From the NCBI GenBank assembly GCA_033297075.1, contig MU858143.1:1-64000 (forward strand): a stretch of DNA of 64,000 nt, read 5' to 3'. The stretch comes from Rhypophila decipiens (Eukaryota > Ascomycota > Sordariomycetes > Sordariales > Naviculisporaceae). Both the position numbers and the translations under genes were made by a program. The notes under the pieces are model-generated. The model was given only the letters and a program-made list of their open reading frames with translations, ran no database searches and was not told where the DNA came from. Positions within the stretch are counted from its first letter, which is position 1; every line of letters starts with the position of its first letter. Positions 56,153-64,000 of the stretch are shown here, piece by piece.

Positions 56153-58286
56153 ATGTGGCTCAATCAGCTCGCTGGCCAGCACTCAGCAAGTGTATCGTCC
56201 TCACAGGCCAGCAGTCGTCCCATATCGCCGCTTCCTCGACGCACGTCCAGCCATCGCGCGCCCGGCCCTTACCTGACATCACAGAGAGCCGCCAACAGTC
56301 CCGGGGTTTCTAGTATCTCTCTGGTCTCAAACAACTCGTCGACCTCACTTCTGTCGTCTGCTAAGCGACCCAATGGATCGGCCTTGAAGCGCTCCGCGAC
56401 GGCCCAAGATGCGCCGGATCCCGATGAACTCCTTGCCAGAATATTAGGCCCAGCCCCGAAGACGTCGGATGCCGGGGAGAAGACGCCTGCACAAATCACC
56501 GAGGAACTCGTAGACCTCGACTTCGATTTTGGCGGCCTTGGCCTTCGTGAACTTGCTCGCGAGGATGGTCAAGCTTTTCATGGGGACAAGCTCAAGTACA
56601 AGCCTCAAACCATTGACGACTGTGGGTAGCTTCTGGCTCCCGAGTGCCTTCATATGTTGTCCCTTTACTTACCCCGACTCCCCAGATGAGCGAGACAAGA
56701 CGAGATTCCAAGACCTGCACCGGCAGATTCGGGCATGCGACGAAATCCTGTCTTCGGTCGAGACGAACCTCACGAGCTTCCGTAATGACCTGGCGGCCGT
56801 TTCGGCAGACATAGAAACCCTGCAAAGCAGATCTACAGCATTGAATGTTAGACTCGAGAATCGGAAAGCGGTTGAGAAGGGCCTCGGGCCTGTGGTGGAG
56901 GAGCTGAGTGTTCCACCACTCGTCGTGTCGAAGATATCCGAAGGCCACATCGACGAGGCATGGGTCAAGATGCTGGCTGAGGTGGACAGGAGAGCGACGG
57001 CACATAAGAAGAACTCATCACAAGTCCATACCAAAGCCCTGGCTGATATTGGGCCGTTGCTTGAAAAGCTTGTACTCAAGGTATGGAACTATTCCGAGCT
57101 GCTCTCCATCTTCTGAAGAACAGCACTGACCGAGCGCCAGGCCATTGAAAGGATACGGGATTTTCTCGTGGCGCAGGTCAAGGCGCTTCGATCCCCACAC
57201 ATCAATGCCCAGATTATCCAACAACAGAATTTCATGAATTTCAAAGATCTATTCTCCTTCCTGCAAAAACACCAACCGGTGCTGGCGGGGGAAATATGTC
57301 AGGCATACATGAACACCATGAGGTGGTATTACCTCAACCAATTCACTCGGTACGAGAAGGCTCTGGAGAAGATCAAACTTCACGTCCTTGACAAGAGCGA
57401 TGTCCTGGGTCATGATGATGCTTCGAGGAGGGCGACCGTCCTCGCCAGCTCCAAACTCGTGGGGTCCCCGCATGATGCCTTCAACCTAGGCCGCAGGATA
57501 GACATCCTTCGGACCAAGAATCAGGCAGCCCTGCCATCATACTTGGCCGAAGAAGACCAGTCGACACACTATCTGGAAGTTCCATTCCGGAACTTCAATC
57601 TGGCCCTGATCGACAACGCCACAGCTGAATACACTTTCCTTGCCGCCTTCTTCAGCCCGGCTCTCTCCTTTTCTGTAATCTCGCGCCATTTCAATTACAT
57701 CTTCGAGCCAACCTTTGCCCTTGGCCAGGCTCTGACCAAGCAGCTCGTCACCGACACCTACGACGGGCTGGGTCTGTTGCTCTGCGTACGACTCAACCAG
57801 CACTTCGCCTTCGAGCTCCAACGCCGCCGGGTTCCGGCAGTGGAGAACTACATCAACGGAACAGCGATGGTGCTCTGGCCCCGCCTACAGAATGTCATGG
57901 ACGCGCATTGCGAGTCTTTGAAAGCACTGGCAAACCGTGGCGCTCCCTCGTCGTCGTCCAAAAACCCAGTCTCGCCGGCTCCCCATGTGGTCACTCAGAG
58001 GTTCGGGCAGCTCCTTCATGGGATACTGACTCTTAGTATCGAAGCTGGCGACGATGAACCTGTGGTGGCGAGTTTGCGGCGGCTCAGAAACGAGTTTGAG
58101 TCCTTTGTAACCAAATTCAGCGCAGCCTCGTTTGGAAGCGGTGCGGACAAGAGGAAGAGAGAACGGTTCTTGTATAATAACTATAGTCTTATTCTGACCA
58201 TCATTAGCGACGTGTCGGGGAAACTGGCGGTCGAACAACAGGATCATTTCGAAAAGCTCAAGGCTGCTTTTCAGGAGGCCGGCTAG
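56153..58286 (+). CDS. VPS52: GARP complex subunit Vps52
   Basis: Three exons: 56153-56621, 56686-57080 and 57141-58286, 669 residues. Vps52 (Sac2) with Vps51, 53 and 54 forms the GARP tether that receives endosome-derived vesicles at the trans-Golgi. Seen: a serine-rich unstructured N-terminus (about 120 residues); DFDFGGLGLRELAREDG; a coiled-coil region built around DKTRFQDLHRQIRACDEILSS, LEKLVLKAIERIRDFLVAQV and IQQQNFMNFKDLFSFLQKH, the Vps52 core; then PSYLAEEDQSTHYLEVPFRN and NYSLILTIISDVSG near the end. Both introns (64 and 60 nt) keep frame; the first joins TIDD to YERDKTRF. It is convergent with the Gyp8-like gene. Confidence 0.94.
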
Positions 58287-58670
58287 AAGAAGATTAGGAT
58301 CCGGGTGGACTTGATCAAACCCGAGGCTGGGACGTTTTGCCTGATATGGTGTCATTGGGCGGCTGTACTGTGTCAGTACTATTTGCAAGCCATATTATAT
58401 CTAGACAAACCAGGAAATGTTTGAATCGAGATCAAGTACTCCTCGGGAACCTGATGATTCAATGTGGGCTTGATGTATCATGACTATCACAGAGACCACA
58501 TTCTCTTGAACGATGACTATAACGCCTTGAACATTCCCCGGTAGGATATCAACTGCTAGCCATGAGGGGTGTAAAAATTCCAAGCAATCCCTTGAGAATT
58601 CTGCTTAGACTGTACTGTACAATCTCAGGTTTCACTTGATACAAAGCCCAAGTTTTAACAGACCCCCCGC
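58287..58670. other. Convergent 3' spacer
   Basis: 384 bp between VPS52 and the Gyp8-like gene. Nothing distinctive. Confidence 0.6.
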
Positions 58671-60030
58671 CTACCTAGTCCATCTCGCGGCCAGCGCAGA
58701 CAGGTATGCAACAAGCCCGCCCTGGGAGCTGTCGCCGCCTAATATTGACGCCGGTCGAGCACGGAGAAGATAAGCGACTATGCCGAACAGAACCGCGAGT
58801 CCGACGGCGCCGGCGGGTCTTTTATAATGCCACAGCCGATCGCGAACCATGTCTCTCATCTCGAACAACTTGATCTCTCGCGAGTGCCGCTTGAAGAACT
58901 CCTCGCCGTCGTGCATGGTCTGCCTTCTGCAGGCGTCGACATCCCTGGCCGTCTTGAGCACGCTCGCGCGGGATATGTTCTTCCAGGAGGGCAACGTCTC
59001 GGGCGGGTAAGAGTCGAACAGCTGGCGGGCGGAATGGATAATGGCCTCGAGATCAAGCGGTTTGGGGAGCTTGGACAAGATACTGTGGAGAATTTCTGGT
59101 TCGTCCTCGGGCGTGTCGAAGAGCTCTTGCCTCCGGGAGCGAACGATGGCGGCGAACATGTACACCGAGAAGACGGGTTCTCTGGCGAGGAGGACATCGA
59201 AGAGGCGTGTGATTTCGCCCAGCGTGGTGATGTCGTGGGCGTACATGGTCAGTGTGCCGCTGAGGGCGAAGAATGGTTGGACGGTTGACAGATGGCGCCA
59301 GAGGGCTGGGTCAGACGCGTGGAGGATGTCAGGGATCAGGCGGAGCTGGGTGGTTGCCGCCGACAGGGTGGGCAGCATGAAGTCCCGGATGCGGAGGGCC
59401 GAGAGACGGGACGCAGCCGGAGCGCGGAGGGGTCGGGGGAGGACCAGCAGCAGGACCTGGCAGATGTCGTGGTAGCCTTGGAAGTAGTGGAGGTAGGGGT
59501 ACCGGCGGAGGACCTCGACTATGAGGTCTGAGAGCTCCTGTTTCTGCTGGTTCCGTTCAGCTTCGTTCCTGTCTTTACGGGGGTTAGTTGCGTGTGATGC
59601 TGTGTAGGCTCCTCCGGGTAAGACGTACGCTTGGGGTAGTTGACGAACGACCTGTCGACATCGAGCTTAACTTGGTACTCTTCCTCGTGAGGAGGGAGGT
59701 CTTTCCATGATGCAGAATCAGTTGGAGACGTAGCTTCTGCGTTTGTGGGGAGTCCGAGAAGAAGCGGCCCTGTTCATAGTAAGCCCATGTGAAACTGGTG
59801 CGAATGAGGATTGAGAGGAACTTACATGCTGACCGGCGGAGTTCGTCTGTCACGAATCCTCCTGGAGATTCAGCAATCTCCATTAAACGATCAAGCTTCT
59901 TCCAGCGGCATGCGTCCAAGATATCACGTTCTCGATTAGAGATCTTATCGATCTCAAACACGCCCGTCTTATCGAGCATGTCCGCCTGCTCGACCGTGAC
60001 GGACTCGTCGTAAGTCTCGTCGTCGTCCAT
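58671..60030 (-). CDS. GYP8: TBC-domain Rab GTPase-activating protein (Gyp8/TBC1D20-like)
   Basis: Three exons: 59826-60030, 59629-59769 and 58671-59572, 415 residues. TBC proteins switch off Rabs; Gyp8 and TBC1D20 are membrane-anchored GAPs acting on Ypt1/Rab1 at the ER-Golgi. Seen: CRWKKLDRLMEIAESPGGFV, RRSAWPLLLGLP (start of TBC), DVDRSFVNYP with arginine finger Arg108, and YLHYFQGYHDICQVLL with glutamine finger Gln147. Near the C-terminus is one hydrophobic helix (AVGLAVLFGIVAYLL) with basic residues after it, a tail anchor as in TBC1D20. Introns are 56 nt each; the second uses the CGTAAAG acceptor, one AG earlier than the nearby CAG, to keep frame. Confidence 0.88.
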
Positions 60031-60716
60031 AATGGGTGTCTACGCGTAAGGCTAATTAGTGCTAGCCGGCAGAGACTGACTGAGCCTTGCAAGTTGGGTT
60101 GTACATAGGATGCCCGGCCATGCACACTATGGTTTGTGGAAACAAAGGCCTGTAACTTTTGAACGATTGACTAGTCTATCGGGCTGGTGTAAGTTGTAAC
60201 TGACCGTTAAGAGACAAATTACAGTATATACGTGTACATTTAGACAGTACTAGTTTCTGATGTAAGAATGTAAAGCGCAAACTGGAAGTTAGTAACCGTT
60301 ATAACCGCTGGCTGTTATAGCAGTCCGGGCACCGAGTCATCCCGCTAGAAAGCTTCTGTAATAAGTCTGTCCTAGACTCCTAGAACTAGAAGGCAGTGAG
60401 GCCCTTACGTCGTTGGACCACGTCACAAAATGAGACATGAAGAGAGAACAAGCACGCAAACGCTGTTACCAAGACCTGGGGCTTTCCTTGTGTGCCCGAG
60501 GAGAAGTTGGGATTCTTTTCTCAAATTTAATCGAAAAGGTAATTTACAAGCGTATGTCGCCTTGCTTGGTACATACCACACCAGGTAGGGTTTTCAGCCG
60601 CGCTTTCCACGCAGCCAGAACCACAGTTACCGGTAGTCGACGATCTGAGCGTCTGTCCGACTCGCCAACACGCCAACATTGAGCCTCAGCCGGCACAGGA
60701 GTTCAACATCAACATC
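60031..60716. promoter_or_regulatory. Divergent promoter Gyp8-like/MMS1_N-like
   Basis: 686 bp between divergent start codons, with no further gene. No specific site is assigned. Confidence 0.5.
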
Positions 60717-63700
60717 ATGGCATTCCAGACTAGCTTTCTGCGCAACGGCGAATGGGTGACGGAAACTCTTAGTGTGCAGGCTCTGATCAAGGCCAATTCC
60801 AGTTCTGCGAAAGCATCCAAGAAACCCCTCCAGCTGCAGGCCCCTCAGTGTGGCATACTTACGCAAACCGCCTTCGAGAGCCAGCAGGTCAACCTCATCC
60901 TTCCCGTTCGCCTGAGATCACATCGACACAACGACATTGCCTTTGTTGGAAACAACTCTGTCCACATTTTCGAGCTCCAGCCAGAGGCAGATGGCCAATC
61001 CGAATTTGGTGACAAGCTTGTAGAGGTTTACCACACCAGCGACTTGCCATGTCGGATTCGAAATGCCGCCGTTATTGGTTCCTTTGCCATCAGAGACAAT
61101 GGCCGTGGCCAGGAGGACGGCTTGCCCAAGGTTGGCGCCTCTTCGCCCCCGAGCATGGCCCACGCCACGCCAGCGTCCCGTCAGTTACCGCCTCAGCAGC
61201 TGCTCTTGGTCTTGGAGACTGGGGCTCTCGTTTTCCTCGTTGCCGGAGAGCCTCACCTGGACCACTGGACGCTCGTCCCAGCCATTCACCCTAGTCCTGC
61301 GCCAGAGGTCCTGTATATGGGGTTCCACCTGGCTGTAGACCCGAGTTCTCGCTACATGGTCCAGGCCAGTCATCAGGAGTATTTCGTGGTGCACGAGCTG
61401 GAGTCCTGTGAGAAAAGGCAAAGCGAGCAGTACCGGCAGGGAGTAGTCACGAGTCCCGTCCGATCATCATATTCTAGGAGCATCAATGGCGTGATCCACA
61501 AGGTCGTCTTCCTATATCCCCGGCCTGAGGACGTCAATCACGTTATTCTTTTGCTCATCATCGTCAGAAATGCCAAGTCCCGGATGGTCATTTACGACTG
61601 GGAAGTGGGCGACGACATGGAGCACGTGTTTGCAGACGAGAAGCAAGGCTATGGGATGCCCGCCGATACTCAATTTCCTGTGCTGGTTATCCCGCTTACT
61701 GTTCGCTCCGCCTTCGTAACTATATCTTCTCCCAACACCATTACCGTCTGGACCGGGGCTCTCCACGGGCCCCCAAGTCCCGAAGCTATTGATTTGGAAT
61801 ACTATCCTCCGACTAGCATTCATCACGGGAAGGGTGTGCCTCTTTGGACCACATGGGCGAGACCATTGCGCCTCCCGGAATTCTTCAACAGCCTCGATTT
61901 CATATACCTGGCGAGAGACGATGGTGTGGTCATCTATCTACAAGCTGACAAAGATGCCGAGATTCGAAGCAACAAGATCGCCACACTTGACTGCAATATT
62001 TCCAATGCGTTCGCCTCTGTTTACCACCGTTGGACAGACGCTCTTCTTGTTGGTGGCGCCTCTGGTCCTGGAGGGATTTGGCTAGCACCTCCCAGGGAGA
62101 AGCTGACGCAGCTGGCTAGTTTGCCCAGTGCGGCTCCCACCTTGGACTTTGTAACAGATCAGGGCCAGGAGGTCATATCTGGCCGAGTTGACCGGATATT
62201 TTCCATTTCTGGGTGTGGCACCAAGGGGGCCATTACCGAGCACAGATATGGCTTGAAGGCTACGGTCGAGTTCGAGTGGGACTATAGGCGGGATGTCAAG
62301 CACGCCTGGCTGCTCCCTTCCCACGCCCGGGGCGATCCCGACGGAAGGGACCTGCTTCTCTCGTATCCCGATAGCACCAGTGGTGTTCATTTCGAAGCGG
62401 ACTTTGAAAATGCTGCAGATCACGAAGGAGACCCCAACCGACCATACGACTATTCGTCCACAACATTGGCGCTGCAGTGTAGAGACGGCCTCATTGTCCA
62501 AGTCACAGCGCAGTATGTGACTTTGCTGGCGGCGGCAGAGAGTAAGGCCGGCCGGCTTTCGATTGACCAACTCTTGGGAGGCCCGCTGAAGGATGCTTCT
62601 ATTCGGGACAACTTTGTCGCGTTTTCGGCCGAGGCTGATTCTTGCATCATGGTGTACGAAATTGATGTTGCCCAGCTTTCCCTCGTACACAAACGCACCT
62701 TCATCGTCGAAGGTGTAGTCAACTGTTTGGCCTTGACTGACCACTCTGTGGTGGCTGCAGTCTGGAAAGATGAGAAGCCGGTTTTGGCAACGTTCGTTAT
62801 ATCCACGCATTCTCCACTACCTCCTCGGGAGGATATTGACTTGCTTGCCACGCTGGCATCGTCGGCTGGCCAGGAGAGCGTCAACCTGGACGGCGATATT
62901 GAACCCATCGCGAGTATCGTATGCGTCGGCGATCAAATCCTGCTTGGGACGAGAAGCGGAGAAGTCATCACCATTTCGCGCCCTGGTCTTCAGTCGACGA
63001 CAATCAATATCCAGAAGTTCGGGATGACCACGGCGTATCTGACCTGTCGACAAAGCCTCAACCCTCAAGACGAAACTGTCTTGATTTGTTGTGGTGGCCG
63101 CGTCATCTTTGCAAAACGACTGACCTCCTACAGCCCGCCCAGGACCCAACACTTCGAGATATTCCCAGTGTATCCGGACGACTTGGGAGGCGCCATATCA
63201 GACGTCAGCTTTGTCGTTCCACTGGATTGGCCATCGAAAGTTCCTGGCTACTTCTACGCATTAATCGCATCTGGGGAAAGATTTCGTTTCGTCACGGTAA
63301 CGACGGAGCCGGGCCCGGTGCAAAGACCAATGTCCATTGCGGGAGCGCCTACAAGATGTATGTATTCACGGGAGCTGGGCTGTCTTGTTGTTGCAGTGAG
63401 TCACGAGGATAAACCGACGTTGAGGTTCATTGATCCAGACACTGGGCGGGATTTGGGCCTACCTACAGACAGAGATGGCATTACTTTGCCCTTCATTAGT
63501 GGCCTCGGCAAGACTGGCGACAGGATTCTCGGGCTTGAACAGTGGAGATTTGAGAAGGATGGCAAGACCTGGGAATACGTTCTTGTTGCAACTCATTCTG
63601 GACGCCTGATGGTGGTTGACACTGTCAAGAGCAAGGATCAATCGCATCCGATCAGATACCGGACGAGGTTCACCCACAAGGAACCAGGTGTCCCCATCTA

Positions 63701-64000
63701 CGCTGTTCTCGGATGCGGAGACGGCCTCATATATTGCGCCGGCAGCACTGTCTACTGTGATCTTCTAGACCACGAAACGAAGAAGCTGAGGCGCCTCAAG
63801 TCTTTCGGATTGCCATCCCCTGCTATAAGTCTTCATATGGCCAATGGGAAGTTGATGGCCTTGACAACCAAAGACTCCCTCTTGGTTGTCGACCACTTTT
63901 CCATGGACGACAGCAACGCACCCAGCCTGTGTCACTCGGATCCCAAAACTCGAAACGGAACGCATATGATTGAACTAGGGGCAGGTACGCAACCAGCAGA
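60717..64000 (+). CDS. MMS1_N/CPSF-A-like beta-propeller protein (partial, 3' end outside)
   Basis: An open frame from ATG at 60717 runs to the last base without a stop, at least 1094 codons and no intron needed. It begins MAFQTSFLRNGEWVTETLSV. Repeated features such as NSVHIFELQPEA, LLLVLETGALVFLV, GLIVQVTAQYVTLL, ILLGTRSGEVITIS, YVLVATHSGRLMVVD and ALTTKDSLLVVD are WD-like blades of the kind found in the MMS1_N/CPSF-A superfamily (DDB1, Mms1, Rse1, CPSF160). The fold and length fit a member of this group, but it does not read clearly as Rse1, CPSF160 or DDB1, so the role (repair adaptor, splicing or 3'-end processing) is not decided. A GTACGC near 63986 could be a splice donor. Confidence 0.75.
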   Translation, partial: MAFQTSFLRNGEWVTETLSVQALIKANSSSAKASKKPLQLQAPQCGILTQTAFESQQVNLILPVRLRSHRHNDIAFVGNNSVHIFELQPEADGQSEFGDKLVEVYHTSDLPCRIRNAAVIGSFAIRDNGRGQEDGLPKVGASSPPSMAHATPASRQLPPQQLLLVLETGALVFLVAGEPHLDHWTLVPAIHPSPAPEVLYMGFHLAVDPSSRYMVQASHQEYFVVHELESCEKRQSEQYRQGVVTSPVRSSYSRSINGVIHKVVFLYPRPEDVNHVILLLIIVRNAKSRMVIYDWEVGDDMEHVFADEKQGYGMPADTQFPVLVIPLTVRSAFVTISSPNTITVWTGALHGPPSPEAIDLEYYPPTSIHHGKGVPLWTTWARPLRLPEFFNSLDFIYLARDDGVVIYLQADKDAEIRSNKIATLDCNISNAFASVYHRWTDALLVGGASGPGGIWLAPPREKLTQLASLPSAAPTLDFVTDQGQEVISGRVDRIFSISGCGTKGAITEHRYGLKATVEFEWDYRRDVKHAWLLPSHARGDPDGRDLLLSYPDSTSGVHFEADFENAADHEGDPNRPYDYSSTTLALQCRDGLIVQVTAQYVTLLAAAESKAGRLSIDQLLGGPLKDASIRDNFVAFSAEADSCIMVYEIDVAQLSLVHKRTFIVEGVVNCLALTDHSVVAAVWKDEKPVLATFVISTHSPLPPREDIDLLATLASSAGQESVNLDGDIEPIASIVCVGDQILLGTRSGEVITISRPGLQSTTINIQKFGMTTAYLTCRQSLNPQDETVLICCGGRVIFAKRLTSYSPPRTQHFEIFPVYPDDLGGAISDVSFVVPLDWPSKVPGYFYALIASGERFRFVTVTTEPGPVQRPMSIAGAPTRCMYSRELGCLVVAVSHEDKPTLRFIDPDTGRDLGLPTDRDGITLPFISGLGKTGDRILGLEQWRFEKDGKTWEYVLVATHSGRLMVVDTVKSKDQSHPIRYRTRFTHKEPGVPIYAVLGCGDGLIYCAGSTVYCDLLDHETKKLRRLKSFGLPSPAISLHMANGKLMALTTKDSLLVVDHFSMDDSNAPSLCHSDPKTRNGTHMIELGAGTQPA

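Overview
The window is nuclear DNA of a filamentous ascomycete (Pezizomycotina), most likely a Sordariomycete. I base this on three things: single-gene transcription units with short introns (about 55-245 nt, GTRNGN donors, CTAAC/CTGAC branch sites, YAG acceptors), wide intergenic spaces, and a fungal set of housekeeping genes (ERG5, ASK1, RRN7, EAF7, RRP8). I cannot name the species. I see no operons, no tRNA or rRNA genes, no CRISPR array, and no secondary-metabolite or secretion cluster.

I support 20 protein-coding genes and propose about 37 introns, each checked for reading-frame continuity. Left part (1-20.6 kb): RRP8 (rRNA methyltransferase), DDI1 (ubiquitin shuttle protease), a GNAT acetyltransferase, URA5 (orotate phosphoribosyltransferase), NOG1 (60S assembly GTPase), GDI1 (Rab GDP-dissociation inhibitor), a mitochondrial uL29 ribosomal protein and a 74-residue single-membrane-span protein. 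Middle (20.6-34 kb): a C2H2/C2HC transcription factor with a roughly 12 kb gene-free space upstream. Right part (34-64 kb): a gamma-tubulin complex subunit, EAF7 (NuA4), ASK1 (DASH), ERG5 (sterol C-22 desaturase), a mitochondrial rhodanese, a Yip1-family Golgi protein, RRN7 (Pol I factor), eIF5A, VPS52 (GARP), a Gyp8-like Rab-GAP, and the start of a large MMS1_N/CPSF-A-like protein that runs off the window end.

The genes are functionally scattered. Loose themes are ribosome synthesis (RRP8, NOG1, RRN7, mitochondrial uL29, eIF5A) and vesicle traffic (GDI1, Yip1 family, VPS52, Gyp8-like), but the order looks like ordinary ascomycete shuffling rather than a dedicated system.

The less ordinary signals are: a DDI1 start codon apparently split by an intron (AT|G); a 72-bp repeat, 93% identical, that begins at a splice donor in a NOG1 intron and recurs 4.7 kb away (introner-like); two different long-inverted-repeat, MITE-like elements side by side upstream of the Yip1-family gene; several intergenic hairpins and a canonical G-quadruplex; a possible unannotated last intron in the zinc-finger gene; and a TACGGA(G/T)TA motif scattered through intergenic DNA. 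I did not find a convincing undescribed multi-gene system.
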